Source of the DNA: Amphibacillus sp. MSJ-3
Lineage (GTDB): Bacteria; Bacillota; Bacilli; Bacillales; Amphibacillaceae
Direction: 5' to 3'
NCBI RefSeq assembly: GCF_018919165.1
Contig: NZ_JAHLQM010000013.1
Span: forward strand, 1-63,386
DNA: 63,386 nucleotides
In this document: piece by piece, positions 29,596 through 39,174 of the stretch
Layout of the letters: every line of letters begins with the position of its first letter
Numbering within the stretch: position 1 is the stretch's first letter
Translations under genes and position numbers: made by a program
Notes under the pieces: generated by a model
The model's database searches: none
What the model saw: the letters and a program-made list of their open reading frames with translations, nothing else
Told to the model about the DNA's origin: nothing

Positions 29596-30797
29596 GATCT
29601 TTCTACTCCTATTTGTTTTGCGATATGAGTAAGGAGTTGACTGGCAATCGACAACTTACTTGTTTGATCAATTTTAATTTCTGTTCCATCTTTCATAATG
29701 ATGAGAACTTCATTATTATCTGCACCGAAGCCAATTCCTGGTTTAGAAACATCATTGATGACAATCGCATCCAAATTCTTTTTGCTTAATTTATCTTGAC
29801 CATATTGCTCCACATTCCTAGTTTCTGCCGCAAAGCCAACCAAATATTGATGCTCCTTCATCTGTCCTAATGACAACAAAATATCTTTATTTCTTTTCAA
29901 TTCTATTGTCATCTGTTCAGCTTGTTTTTTTAACTTTTCTTGGTATTGTATTGCAGGTCGATAATCAGATACCGCTGCCGCTTTAATCACAATATCTTGA
30001 TTTGGATAATAGTTTAGAACTGTTTGATACATTTCCTCAGTTGTAACGACATCGATTCTCTTTACCCCTCTTGGTGTAGGTAAAGCAACTGGTCCCGAAA
30101 CAAGTGTAACATCGGCCCCCATATTAGCTGCTACTTCTGCAATAGCAAAGCCCATTTTTCCTGATGAGTAATTTGTTAAATATCTGACCGGGTCAATTTT
30201 CTCTTGTGTAGGTCCAGCAGTAATTAATAATTTCTTCCCTTCTAAAAGTTTCCCTTCTGTAAGACTTTTCTCTAAGTAGTTCACAATCTCTTCTGGTTCT
30301 GCTAATCTTCCTTTTCCTGTATAACCACAAGCTAAATAGCCTTCATTAGGATCGATGAGTCGAACACCTCGTTTTTCTAATACAGCAAGATTATTTTGAA
30401 CAGCTGGGTGCTGATACATATCTACATTCATTGCTGGTGCAATATAAACAGGAGCTTTGGTTGCTAATAATGTTGTTGAAAGCATGTCATCAGCAATGCC
30501 ATTAGCGTATTTACCAATTATATTCGCTGTTGCTGGAGCAACAATAAATAAATCCGCCCAGTCAGCTAGATCAATATGTTGGATTTTTTTTGGATCAAGC
30601 TCATCAAAAGTATCTAAATATACGGGTTGTCTAGAAATCGCCTGAAATGAAAGGGGAGAGACAAATTGTTGTGCACCCTTAGTTAAAATAACTTGGACAA
30701 GCGCACCCGCTTGTGACAATTTACTCGTTAAAGCTATTGCCTTATAGGCAGCAATACCGCCCGTAACACCTAAAACGATTTTTTTATTTGTTAACAT
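29592..30797 (-). CDS. coaBC: Coenzyme A biosynthesis bifunctional protein CoaBC
   Basis: 401 residues from the ATG at 30797 (MLTNKKIVLGVTGGIAAYK), chosen for its AAGGAT ribosome site and family start. The N-terminal flavoprotein domain (4'-phosphopantothenoylcysteine decarboxylase, PAMNVDMYQHPAV) is followed by the CTP-dependent synthetase (ITAGPTQEKIDPVRYLTNYSSGKMG). A strong terminator sits upstream and an extended -10 promoter at 30842-30850 serves the gene. Confidence 0.97.
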   Translation of the reverse strand: MLTNKKIVLGVTGGIAAYKAIALTSKLSQAGALVQVILTKGAQQFVSPLSFQAISRQPVYLDTFDELDPKKIQHIDLADWADLFIVAPATANIIGKYANGIADDMLSTTLLATKAPVYIAPAMNVDMYQHPAVQNNLAVLEKRGVRLIDPNEGYLACGYTGKGRLAEPEEIVNYLEKSLTEGKLLEGKKLLITAGPTQEKIDPVRYLTNYSSGKMGFAIAEVAANMGADVTLVSGPVALPTPRGVKRIDVVTTEEMYQTVLNYYPNQDIVIKAAAVSDYRPAIQYQEKLKKQAEQMTIELKRNKDILLSLGQMKEHQYLVGFAAETRNVEQYGQDKLSKKNLDAIVINDVSKPGIGFGADNNEVLIIMKDGTEIKIDQTSKLSIASQLLTHIAKQIGVERS

Positions 30798-30841
30798 TTG
30801 ACCGCATCCTTTGTTCAATTTGATTAATGAGTTTTATAGTT

Positions 30842-30850
30842 ATTATAGCA
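30842..30850 (-). promoter_or_regulatory. Extended -10 promoter of coaBC
   Basis: On the minus strand the sequence is TGCTATAAT, an extended -10 box, about 45 bp upstream of the coaBC start. No good -35 is seen. The terminator after rpoZ makes a separate promoter necessary. Confidence 0.65.
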
Positions 30851-30917
30851 TGTATTCATGTTGAACATAGTTAGTCTTGAAATGCACTTCATTTTTGGAG
30901 GAAGGGAAAATAAAGAA

Positions 30918-30957
30918 TATACCCCTCGTCTGTCAAATGGCAAACGAGGGGTACATT
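30918..30957 (-). terminator. Intrinsic terminator of rpoZ
   Basis: TACCCCTCGT pairs with ACGAGGGGTA, giving a GC-rich ten-base-pair stem. On the minus strand a weak T-rich stretch follows. It lies about 30 bp past the rpoZ stop. Confidence 0.8.
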
Positions 30958-30986
30958 TTAAGACGTATTTCCCACTGTCTTTTTTA

Positions 30987-31190
30987 CTATTTATCCGCAG
31001 GGATATGCGTTAGTTTTCCTGCGTAAATTTCTTCTAAAGCTATTCCTACATTTTTCACTGACTTCGGATCTTCAATTTGCAGGATTTTATTGTCTTTAAT
31101 TTGGCGTGCACGTCGCGCTGATAGTGTAACTAATGTGTATTTTGAATTAATCTTTGTCTGTAATTGGTCAATTGATGGCTCCAACATCAT
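30987..31190 (-). CDS. rpoZ: RNA polymerase omega subunit
   Basis: 67 residues. The omega signature is visible ([21 protein letters not shown], then [13 protein letters not shown]). Omega helps fold and hold beta-prime. Its ATG overlaps the gmk stop (ATGA), with GGAGGTG eight bases before it, so it is coupled to gmk. Confidence 0.96.
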   Translation of the reverse strand: MMLEPSIDQLQTKINSKYTLVTLSARRARQIKDNKILQIEDPKSVKNVGIALEEIYAGKLTHIPADK

Positions 31191-31810
31191 GATTCGGTCA
31201 CCTCCAACAGTTTTTTATATTGGCTTGCTACACGTTCTCGTCTACAATGTTCACTTTTTACGATGGCTTGGATTTTATCTACTGCGTGTTCAACATAATC
31301 ATTAACAACGACATAATCATAAGCATCCATCAGTTCAATTTCATCTTTAGCTGCTCTCAATCGATTCATGACAAGTGTTTCTGTCTCAGTTCCTCGACTA
31401 ATAATTCGGTTCTTTAATTCTTCTAAGCTTGGTGGTGATAAGAAAATAAAGACTCCTTCCGGAAAATTCTCTTTCACTTGAAGGGCTCCTTGAACCTCAA
31501 TTTCAAGAAAAACATCCTTTCCTTGATCTAGAGTCTCGACTACATACTGACGAGGTGTACCATAATAATTATTCACGTACTCAGCATACTCAAGTAATTG
31601 ATTGTTTTTTATCATTTCTTCAAATGCTTCTTTAGATCGATAAAAATAATCAACACCCTCTTGTTCACCTGGTCTCTTCGAACGTGTAGTCGCTGAGATA
31701 GAATATTGCATAGTTGTTTCCTTTTCAAATAATGCTTTTCTTACCGTTCCCTTCCCAACACCGGATGGCCCAGATAAAATAAATAAAATCCCTTTCTGCT
31801 TAATCAACAA
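31187..31810 (-). CDS. gmk: Guanylate kinase
   Basis: 207 residues. It phosphorylates GMP to GDP. P-loop GPSGVGKGT at 14-22, then [18 protein letters not shown] and the [12 protein letters not shown] nucleotide-binding region. It is followed directly by rpoZ. Upstream remA is now about 340 bp away because a repeat lies between them. Confidence 0.97.
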   Translation of the reverse strand: MLIKQKGILFILSGPSGVGKGTVRKALFEKETTMQYSISATTRSKRPGEQEGVDYFYRSKEAFEEMIKNNQLLEYAEYVNNYYGTPRQYVVETLDQGKDVFLEIEVQGALQVKENFPEGVFIFLSPPSLEELKNRIISRGTETETLVMNRLRAAKDEIELMDAYDYVVVNDYVEHAVDKIQAIVKSEHCRRERVASQYKKLLEVTES

Positions 31811-32152
31811 TTGTATCCCCCTAAATCCAAATTATCAACATCATTTCATTCAGCCACACTATAAAATACTTTTAATTTGAATAGTAAAGTGAACCTTCAC
31901 TCTGCGAAGAAGATTCTTCATCCCACACTGGGCGTTAGATGTATGAATCGAGCTTTTACTGACTGTTGATCCCGCTAATGATTCCCCTTGTATAATTGAA
32001 GTGGGTTTCTTATAGTCGTTAATCTATGATAAATTCCATCTATCAGTAAAAATAAGTTCAACTTTCGTCTTCTTTACCTTATGAGCATAAAGCATTAAAT
32101 CATATAAAAATGGTTTGACCCTTAAATGATGGCTATACGAATTGTATTGTCG
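31811..32152. other. gmk-remA gap
   Basis: 342 bp without a gene. Most is taken by repeat family 2 copy C (31882-32026). The remaining sequence beside remA shows no clear hairpin. In B. subtilis remA and gmk are practically adjacent. Confidence 0.5.
31882..32026 (+). repeat. Dispersed repeat family 2, copy C
   Basis: Blocks in order: AGTAAAGTGAACCTTCACTC, TTCTTCATCCCACACTGGGCGTTAGAT, GAGCTTTTACTGACTGTTGATCCC, CCTTGTATAATTGAAGTGGG and AGTCGTTAATCT. The same blocks are found in copy D only 600 bp away on the other side of remA, in the same orientation. Confidence 0.8.
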
Positions 32153-32413
32153 CTATTCATCGAGTTCCTCTTCATGGATGAGTACACGTTGGCCAACCGT
32201 TTCTGGTTGTACCGCTGAAAGCACAATATGGTCACTATCTGTAATTATAACAGCACGAGTTCGACGCCCGTAAGTAGCATCTATTAATTTATTATTATCT
32301 CTAGCTACTGAAATAATTCTTTTAATCGGCGCTGATTCTGGTGAAACAATTGTTATAATTCGATTTGCTGAAACTACATTTCCGAAACCAACATTAATTA
32401 ATCTTAAATTCAA
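32153..32413 (-). CDS. remA: Extracellular matrix regulatory protein RemA
   Basis: 86 residues, starting at a TTG (32413) seven bases behind AAAGGAG. The sequence ([51 protein letters not shown]) is very close to B. subtilis RemA/YlzA, a DNA-binding ring protein that activates biofilm matrix and osmoprotection genes. The flanking yloC gene of B. subtilis is not present; family 2 repeats lie on both sides. Confidence 0.95.
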   Translation of the reverse strand: MNLRLINVGFGNVVSANRIITIVSPESAPIKRIISVARDNNKLIDATYGRRTRAVIITDSDHIVLSAVQPETVGQRVLIHEEELDE

Positions 32414-32473
32414 ATAAATTCTCCTTTCAGACCCAATTCCGTAATCAGCCCTTAATTAAAACTTATCTTTCTT

Positions 32474-32479
32474 ATTATA
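32474..32479 (-). promoter_or_regulatory. -10 box of the remA promoter
   Basis: A perfect TATAAT on the minus strand, about 60 bp upstream of the remA start, in very AT-rich DNA. The -35 at the expected distance is poor. Confidence 0.5.
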
Positions 32480-32607
32480 GTATAAATTTGCAAAATTTAA
32501 AATGCTAATTCTATATTTTGAAGCTGTTACACTATTATATCAATTGTTACCGATTATTCGATCACATAAACACTGATCATTGAATCCTTACATTTATTTT
32601 ATTCTTT

Positions 32608-32745
32608 GATAAAGTGAAAACCTGCTCAGTAAATGACCTCATCTTTCACTGGGTGTTAGATCAACAAAGTGGGCCTTTAATGATCGTTGATCCTCTACTT
32701 ATCATCTTGCAAGATTGAAGTCGGGGGCTTACAGTCAGTTAATCT
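32608..32745 (+). repeat. Dispersed repeat family 2, copy D
   Basis: ATAAAGTGAAAACCTGCTCAGTAAA, CATCTTTCACTGGGTGTTAGAT, GGGCCTTTAATGATCGTTGATCC, CTACTTATCATCTTGCAAGATTGAAG, CGGGGGCTTACAGTCAGTTAATCT. The second half can fold: GATTGAAGT pairs in part with CTACTTATC. It is the longest well-kept copy. Confidence 0.8.
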
Positions 32746-32853
32746 TAGCTTGATTTCCTTTTTTTATCTTCTCAACTTAGCCTAATCCAATTTCAATGTA
32801 CATTATTATTTCGCTTGTAATATGCAACGAATGACTTCCGATAAAGCCATAAT

Positions 32854-32887
32854 AAAAAGGATAGTCTAAGTTGGCTATCCTTTTTTA
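32854..32887 (-). terminator. Intrinsic terminator of the P-type ATPase gene
   Basis: AAAAAGGATAG / CTATCCTTTTTT stem with a ten-base loop, flanked by A- and T-runs, 25-55 bp past the stop codon at 32910. Confidence 0.88.
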
Positions 32888-32909
32888 CCAATCTATTATA
32901 CACAAAGGG

Positions 32910-35552
32910 CTATCGGTTTGTAAAACCAAATAGAATCGTCGGTAATGAACTGAATAAAAGAATCGTAAACCAATCTCTCCCTGTTAAAGCAACCGTATAA
33001 AAGATAACTTGAAATTTACCAATGTAAATGACTGGGATTAATAAAGCGAAGGAAGATAAAACAGCCACGATTAAGTATCGATTACCAAATGGATTACGAC
33101 TAAATATAGACCGATGACTTCGACAATCGAACACATGAATTAATTGTGCCATGACTAAAGTTATAAAAGCAATTGTTCTTGCGTAAGTTAGCGATTGTGC
33201 TCCATTTTGATAAGCAATAACAAATGCTAGAAAACTAACGATCCCTATTAAGAATCCCCTCGACAAAATTTTATAGCCAAGTCCCCGTGCGAAAATCCCT
33301 TCTTTTAATGGACGTGGGGCTTGTTCCATTAAATCTCTCTCGGATTGATCCATACCTAATGCTAAAGCAGGCAAACCATCGGTGACCAAATTAATCCATA
33401 ATATTTGAACAGGCAATAAAGGGAGGGGGTATCCAGCAAGCATTGCAAATAACATAACTAGGATCTCACCAACATTTGAAGCTAATAAATAGCGAATGAA
33501 TTTCCTAATATTCTCATAAATCTGTCTTCCTTCCTCAACAGCAGCAACGACTGTTGCGAAATTATCATCTAATAGAATTAAATCGGAAGCTTCTTTAGCT
33601 ACATCTGTTCCTGTTTCCCCCATACTAATTCCAATATCACTTGCTTTTAAAGCAGGCGCATCATTAACACCGTCTCCTGTCATCGCAACAACATGTCCAT
33701 TACTTTGTAGGGCTTGAACAATTCGTAATTTATCCTTTGGTGTGACGCGGGCAAAAACATAAATATCATCTACTTGTTGTGCTAAGTGCTCATCGGACAT
33801 TTGATCAAGTGTTTCTCCAGTTATAAGTTGCCCTTTTGGAGGGATAATTTTTAATTCCTGAGCAATCGCCCTTGCTGTCTCAGCATGATCCCCTGTTATC
33901 ATGATTGTTTTTATTCCAGCAGACTTACATTGTTCAATTGCCTGTTTTGCCTCTGGTCTCGGTGGATCAATCATCCCGATTAATCCCATAAAGATTAAGT
34001 CATCCTCAACTTGTTCGACATTAATATGACTGATATTAGAAAGCGGCTTAATGCAGAGTGCGATGGTACGGTAAGCTTTTTTGGTCATCCCATCTATTTC
34101 TGCTCTAACTTTTTCTCGTCGTCTATGATCAAGCCTAATGATTTGGCCGTTTTCTTCTATACGATTGGCTCTTTTTAATAATAAATCGGGTGCACCTTTT
34201 ACAATGCCTAAATATTGATCATTATTTTTCACCACTACGGACATTCTTTTTCTAGTTGAATCAAATGGAAAGTCAAGAACCCTATTGATGTGATTATTTC
34301 GAATTAAATTTAGATCTTTTTTTGCTGCGGCCATCATAATTGCAACCTCTGTTGGATCACCTTCAATTATTGTGTCGCTAGGCTTTTCAACTAGTTCTGC
34401 ATCACTGCAGATTGAAGCATAGCTTAAAAAACGCTCCAACATTTTTGCTTCTGTCTGATTTTTTGCTGGAGTAAATAAACCAGATAATTGATAACCACCA
34501 CTAACTTCAAATTTACGCTGATTTAAAAACAATTCAACAACAGTCATCCGGTTTTCCGTTAATGTACCTGTTTTATCTGAGCAAATTACCGAGGTACTGC
34601 CAAGTGTTTCAACCGCACCTAATTTGCGAACGATCGCCTTTTTTTTAATCATCCGTTGAACACCAAGAGATAGAACAACAGTTACAATCGCAGGTAAACC
34701 TTCTGGAATAACAGCAACAGCTAAGGAGATTCCAGATAGAAACATTTGATAAACCGGATTTCCCTGCCATATTCCTATTGCCACAACTAGCGATGTTAGA
34801 AAAATAGAAACAAAGATCAAAATTTTACCTAAATTCTGTAGTCTTTTTTCTAAAGGTGTTTTTTGTTTTGGAGCTTGAACAATTAAATCAGCAATTTGTC
34901 CAACAACTGTTTCCATACCCGTAGCAACAACCACACCTATTCCATGGCCTGCTGTAACCAAGGAACTCATAAATGCCATATTTTTTTGATCTCCAATATT
35001 TAATTTTTGTTGACTAATCACTTCGCTTGTCTTAGCAATGGGTAAGGTTTCTCCCGTTATCGCTGACTCTTCTATCGATAAATGTACACTTTTTATAATT
35101 CTCATATCTGCTACTACACGATCACCGCTCTTCAAGCGGACAATATCTCCAATAACAATTTCATTTGAGGGAATCGTCACCCACTGACCGTCCCTAAGAA
35201 CATTAGCCACTGGATTTGCCATTTGTTTTAGTTTAGCGAGTGACTTCTCTGCACGTTGCTCCTGCAAAAAGCCTAGTAAGCTATTGATCAAAACAATGAT
35301 TATAATAACAATTGCATCAACGATTTCACCTAAGAAAGCTGCAATAAATGTTGCAATTAAAAGCACAATCACCATAAAATCTTTAAATTGTTTAAAGAAA
35401 AGGGTGATTCCTAATTGACGTTTCGGTTCAACGAGTTGATTCTTACCGAATTGTTTTAATCTTTGTTTGACTGTCCTATTAGATAATCCACTATCAACTT
35501 GACTACCTAGATGATTTAATATGTCATGAACGGTGTTTGCATACCATTTCAT
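32910..35552 (-). CDS. Calcium-transporting P-type ATPase (YloB-like)
   Basis: 880 residues from the ATG at 35552, behind GGGGGGA. A P2A-type pump: N-terminal cation ATPase domain, TGE at 166-168 (A domain), PEGLP at 283-287 in M4, the phosphorylated Asp326 in DKTGT, MITGDHAETA, TGDGVNDAPALK, and the six-helix C-terminal block, about ten membrane spans. Closest to B. subtilis YloB, which carries Ca2+ and is expressed in sporulation. It is divergent from rqcH, as in B. subtilis. Confidence 0.93.
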   Translation of the reverse strand: MKWYANTVHDILNHLGSQVDSGLSNRTVKQRLKQFGKNQLVEPKRQLGITLFFKQFKDFMVIVLLIATFIAAFLGEIVDAIVIIIIVLINSLLGFLQEQRAEKSLAKLKQMANPVANVLRDGQWVTIPSNEIVIGDIVRLKSGDRVVADMRIIKSVHLSIEESAITGETLPIAKTSEVISQQKLNIGDQKNMAFMSSLVTAGHGIGVVVATGMETVVGQIADLIVQAPKQKTPLEKRLQNLGKILIFVSIFLTSLVVAIGIWQGNPVYQMFLSGISLAVAVIPEGLPAIVTVVLSLGVQRMIKKKAIVRKLGAVETLGSTSVICSDKTGTLTENRMTVVELFLNQRKFEVSGGYQLSGLFTPAKNQTEAKMLERFLSYASICSDAELVEKPSDTIIEGDPTEVAIMMAAAKKDLNLIRNNHINRVLDFPFDSTRKRMSVVVKNNDQYLGIVKGAPDLLLKRANRIEENGQIIRLDHRRREKVRAEIDGMTKKAYRTIALCIKPLSNISHINVEQVEDDLIFMGLIGMIDPPRPEAKQAIEQCKSAGIKTIMITGDHAETARAIAQELKIIPPKGQLITGETLDQMSDEHLAQQVDDIYVFARVTPKDKLRIVQALQSNGHVVAMTGDGVNDAPALKASDIGISMGETGTDVAKEASDLILLDDNFATVVAAVEEGRQIYENIRKFIRYLLASNVGEILVMLFAMLAGYPLPLLPVQILWINLVTDGLPALALGMDQSERDLMEQAPRPLKEGIFARGLGYKILSRGFLIGIVSFLAFVIAYQNGAQSLTYARTIAFITLVMAQLIHVFDCRSHRSIFSRNPFGNRYLIVAVLSSFALLIPVIYIGKFQVIFYTVALTGRDWFTILLFSSLPTILFGFTNR

Positions 35553-35614
35553 AAAGTATCCCCCCAATACCTTTCGCTCGTATTGATCATATGCATGTCC
35601 CATTCAAAACATGC

Positions 35615-35620
35615 TATAAT
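35615..35620 (+). promoter_or_regulatory. Extended -10 promoter of rqcH
   Basis: TGCTATAAT with the perfect -10 hexamer at 35615-35620, 22 bp before the rqcH start. No convincing -35. Confidence 0.7.
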
Positions 35621-35641
35621 ATGTGAAACGAGGTGATTACT

Positions 35642-37366
35642 ATGGCATTTGACGGTATTGTTACTCATGCAGTAGCAAAACAATTGAATCAAGAACTTGC
35701 TACTGGTCGAATCTTAAAAATATTTCAACCGACTAGTACAGAATTAATTTTATTAATCAGAAATAATCATGAGAATTATCAACTTTTATTATCAGCACAC
35801 CCAAGCTATGCACGTCTTCATTTAACTAAGACAAAATATCAAAATCCAGCTGAACCACCGATGTTCTGTATGGTCTTAAGAAAACATCTAATTGGTAGCT
35901 ATATTGAAGCCATTGAACAATATAAAAATGAACGGATTATTGAGTTTTATTTCCGCGGAAAAAATGAAATTGGAGATAAAGTTAGAAAAAAACTGATCAT
36001 TGAAATCATGGGGAAACATAGTAATATTATTTTACTCGATCAGGAGAATGACCATATACTCGATAGCATTAAACATATATCTCCGAATCAAAGTCGCTAT
36101 CGGACTGTCTTACCTGGACAAATTTATCATTATCCACCACACCAAAATAAATTAAATCCTTTTGAGATGGATCAATCTACCATCTTAAAAATTCTTACCG
36201 AATCAGATAAAACATTAGCAGAAACACTTGTTCTTTCTTTTATGGGAATCTCACCTCTCTTTGCAGATGATATCTTAAATTGTGCAAAAGAGTCTACTCC
36301 TGAAGCTGTTACCGAGCAATTTCTCAAACGACTTACTCAAGTTAAAGAAAACAAGTTATCACCAGTTATCAATCGAGATAAGAAAGAAGACTTTCATGTA
36401 TTTAAACTTGACTCTTTTAAGGGGGAAATTGAAAGATTCGAAACAGTTAGTGAATTACTTGATTTATTTTATCAAGACAAAGCCGCCCGTGATCGTGTTA
36501 AACAACAAGTTAGTGACTTAAGCCGATTATTAAAAAACGAATTAGAACGTAATCAACGGAAAATAAAAAAACAGCAACAATCTTTAAATAAAGCAAAACA
36601 AGCAGAACAATATCAAAAACAAGGTGAACTCTTAACTGCTCATCTACATTTAGTTAAAAAAGGTGATCAGCAGATCACGGTTACCGATTACTATGACCCA
36701 AATCAAGCTGAGCTAACGATTCCATTGAACCCTAATAAAACACCAAGTCAAAACGCACAAAGTTATTTTAAAACCTATCAAAAATTAAAAACATCAAAAA
36801 GTAAACTTAAGATAGAAATTAGAAAAGCCAAGGCTGAAATCAATTACTTTGAGCAATTGATCCAGCAATTGGATCAAGCACGTCTCGAGGATATTGAAGA
36901 AATAAGAAATGAACTAAGAGAAGAAGGCTATTTAAAAGAAAAGCGTGGTAATAACAAACGGAAGAATAAGTCGAAAAAACCAAGCCCTGAACAGTTTTTT
37001 GCTTCTGATGGAACACCTATTTATGTCGGACGAAATAATAAGCAAAATGACTATCTAACAACTAAGATGGCTGAATCTCGGGATATTTGGCTACATACTA
37101 AAGATATTCCTGGTTCACACGTACTTATTCGCTCACATATACCAAGTAAAGAAACGCTTGCAGAAGCTGCACAATTAGCCGCTTTATTCTCTAAAGCAAG
37201 TCAATCCTCTAAAGTCCCAGTGGATTATACAGAGGTGCGTCATGTTAGAAAACCGAATGGAGCTAAACCAGGCTATGTTATTTATGATCAACAAAAAACA
37301 TTATTTGTCACTCCAGATCGATCCTTGATTAATCAATTAAAAGAAAAACCTAAAGAAAGCCAGTAA
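35642..37366 (+). CDS. rqcH: Rqc2/NEMF homolog RqcH (YloA, FbpA family)
   Basis: 574 residues from the ATG at 35642 (MAFDGIVTHAVAKQLN); the GTG three codons earlier lies in the AGGTG ribosome site. NFACT-N domain, a central coiled coil (about 290-440), and the NFACT-R domain (DIWLHTKDIPGSHVLI). RqcH binds stalled 50S-peptidyl-tRNA complexes and adds C-terminal alanine tails that mark the chain for proteolysis. It was once described as a fibronectin-binding protein. Confidence 0.95.
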   Translation: MAFDGIVTHAVAKQLNQELATGRILKIFQPTSTELILLIRNNHENYQLLLSAHPSYARLHLTKTKYQNPAEPPMFCMVLRKHLIGSYIEAIEQYKNERIIEFYFRGKNEIGDKVRKKLIIEIMGKHSNIILLDQENDHILDSIKHISPNQSRYRTVLPGQIYHYPPHQNKLNPFEMDQSTILKILTESDKTLAETLVLSFMGISPLFADDILNCAKESTPEAVTEQFLKRLTQVKENKLSPVINRDKKEDFHVFKLDSFKGEIERFETVSELLDLFYQDKAARDRVKQQVSDLSRLLKNELERNQRKIKKQQQSLNKAKQAEQYQKQGELLTAHLHLVKKGDQQITVTDYYDPNQAELTIPLNPNKTPSQNAQSYFKTYQKLKTSKSKLKIEIRKAKAEINYFEQLIQQLDQARLEDIEEIRNELREEGYLKEKRGNNKRKNKSKKPSPEQFFASDGTPIYVGRNNKQNDYLTTKMAESRDIWLHTKDIPGSHVLIRSHIPSKETLAEAAQLAALFSKASQSSKVPVDYTEVRHVRKPNGAKPGYVIYDQQKTLFVTPDRSLINQLKEKPKESQ

Positions 37367-37383
37367 AATTAACTGGCTTTCTT
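37355..37383 (+). terminator. Intrinsic terminator of rqcH
   Basis: AAAGCCAGT / ACTGGCTTT stem that overlaps the rqcH stop codon, followed by CTTA; the T-run is short. Confidence 0.72.
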
Positions 37384-37401
37384 ACATGACCAAAACTAGA
37401 A

Positions 37402-37430
37402 TCTAAAGTGAACCTTCACTCAGTAAGTTT
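37402..37430 (+). repeat. Dispersed repeat family 2, partial copy E
   Basis: TCTAAAGTGAACCTTCACTCAGTAAGTTT matches the first block of copies C and F, including the AAGTGAA / TTCACT inverted repeat. The rest of the element is not recognisable. Confidence 0.6.
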
Positions 37431-37619
37431 ACCAAAAAAAGGCGAATTTTTTTATTTTGATGACGCAAGCGCAATTTTTACTCAGTGAGACTAGTTATGT
37501 CCCAGCATCATTTTATAAACAAGAAGGTATTCCCCCTGTTTTGACTCATCAACTTCAATATTCTTTTTATATTCACTGTAAAAATAGTCATGGTTCCTTG
37601 TAACTCCATGCCAATTAGA

Positions 37620-37660
37620 CCCGCGGAAAGCGACCACCTTGAGTGAAAATCAACGGTGCA
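37620..37660 (+). repeat. Half copy of repeat family 1
   Basis: CCCGCGGAAAGCGACCACCTTGAGTG, then AAATCAACGG, corresponds to the right end of family 1 elements (CGTGCCCGTGGAAAG in copy 1) plus outside sequence often seen next to such elements in Bacillaceae. The left half is missing. Confidence 0.5.
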
Positions 37661-37731
37661 TCCTACTAGGTAAGTTGTTTGACTTTTAATGACTAACCTT
37701 GAATTAGGCTTTAAGTCATATTATACAACAT

Positions 37732-37775
37732 AAAAAGCAACCTAGATCTGACCTTATAGATCCAAGTCGCCTTTT
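37732..37775 (-). terminator. Intrinsic terminator of the pyr operon
   Basis: AAAAGGCGACTTGGATCT and AGATCTAGGTTGCTTTTT form a long imperfect stem followed by T's on the minus strand, about 80 bp past the pyrE stop. Confidence 0.8.
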
Positions 37776-37853
37776 TACTTTTTCAGTGGCCTCGTCGGTA
37801 GTTAATTTTTGATCTTAACTTCGGGGTGTTTGATCACCATATAAGTTTCTTCT

Positions 37854-38474
37854 TTAACCTAGTTGATTACACCAATCAATCAGACTTTTCGCCTCGGCTT
37901 CAGTAATTTCCCCTTTATTAACCAGCAATTCAACTAATTGATTAAAATTTGCTAGTGTATAGTAAGGTATATTTGCTTGATTGAAAACATCATTAGTTCT
38001 TTTTAGTCCATAACTAAAAATAGCAAAGACCGCTTCTACAATACCTCCAGCCGCTTCAATGGCTTTAACAACAGAAAGTACTGATCCTCCCGTTGAAATT
38101 AAATCTTCAACTACCACCACATGATCCCCTGGTCGAATAACACCTTCGATTTGATTCCCTTTTCCATGTGCCTTTGCTTGGCCTCTGACATAGATCATTG
38201 GTTTATCTAATCGATCGGCTAGCCAAGCAGCATGTGGAATCCCCGCTGTCGCACAACCAGCAATAACATCAATCTTTAATTGTTTTGTTTTGATTTCTTC
38301 AATGAAACCTTCAATTATTTTATTTCTAATCTTTGGATAAGAAATCGTCAAACGGTTATCACAATATATGGGTGATTTAATTCCTGATGTCCAAGTAAAT
38401 GATCGATCAGGTTTAATTTGAATCGCATCAATTTCAATTAGTTCTGTTAATATGTGATTGGTTAACTCTGTCAT
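37854..38474 (-). CDS. pyrE: Orotate phosphoribosyltransferase
   Basis: 206 residues from the ATG at 38474 (MTELTNHI), set eight bases behind GAGGAG; an ATG three codons upstream is closer to the ribosome site and less likely. It joins orotate to PRPP to give orotidine monophosphate. The PRPP motif VVVVEDLISTGGSVL is present. Overlaps pyrF by four bases; last gene of the pyr operon. Confidence 0.96.
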   Translation of the reverse strand: MTELTNHILTELIEIDAIQIKPDRSFTWTSGIKSPIYCDNRLTISYPKIRNKIIEGFIEEIKTKQLKIDVIAGCATAGIPHAAWLADRLDKPMIYVRGQAKAHGKGNQIEGVIRPGDHVVVVEDLISTGGSVLSVVKAIEAAGGIVEAVFAIFSYGLKRTNDVFNQANIPYYTLANFNQLVELLVNKGEITEAEAKSLIDWCNQLG

Positions 38475-39174
38475 GCATTCCACTCCTCTTTTGCTGTTAA
38501 ATAAGCCTTTTTTGGATGATCGGCTAAGGTAATACTCCGACCGATCACGAGTGCATCTGCCCCGTTTCTTTTTGCCAAACTTGGAGTTGCAACCCGTTTT
38601 TGGTCATTTGAATGACTATTTAATAGTCGGATTCCTGGGGTGACCGCTAAGAACTGATCACCACAAACTGCTTTTAATGCCTTGACTTCATGAGCCGAAC
38701 ATACGACTCCATCTGCCCCATTATCTTGTGCAAGTTTAGCTAAATGAACAACTGTCTCTTCAACTGAACTTTGAATTTTTAATTCTTGTTTAAGTACCTC
38801 TTCTTGAATCGAAGTTAATAAGGTAACAGCTAATAAATCTGGTATATTTGAGCCGTTTGCACCGTCAAGAAGTCCCGCCTTCGCAGCCTGAATCATTTCA
38901 CCACCACCTAAGCCGTGAACATTAGTCAATGCAACGTCTAACTTAGCAATATTCTTCATTGCCTTATAAATGGTTGTTGGAATATCGTGAAGTTTAATAT
39001 CTAAGAAAACCTCATGGCCACGATCACGCAACCGTTTCACAACATCTGGTCCTTCTCGATAAAATAACTCCATCCCCACTTTTACAGCAACTTGATCAAG
39101 TTGATACTTTACTAAAAATAACTCCGTCTCTTGCCAGTTTTTAAAATCTAAAGCAAGATATATTGGACGATTCA

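Larger units (their letters stand above)
32414..32909. other. remA upstream gap
   Basis: 496 bp without a gene. It holds a -10 box TATAAT for remA (minus strand, 32474-32479), repeat family 2 copy D and the P-ATPase terminator. yloC, expected here, is missing and no remnant could be read. Confidence 0.55.
37384..37731. other. rqcH-pyrE gap
   Basis: About 350 bp without a gene, between convergent genes. It holds the first 30 bp of a family 2 repeat (37402-37430, copy E) and a right-hand half of a family 1 repeat (37620-37660), so it looks like a place where repeats have collected and decayed. Confidence 0.5.

Noticed and set aside
37384-37731. Hidden gene between rqcH and pyrE
   Set aside because: All frames are short and interrupted, and the sequence contains repeat remains.
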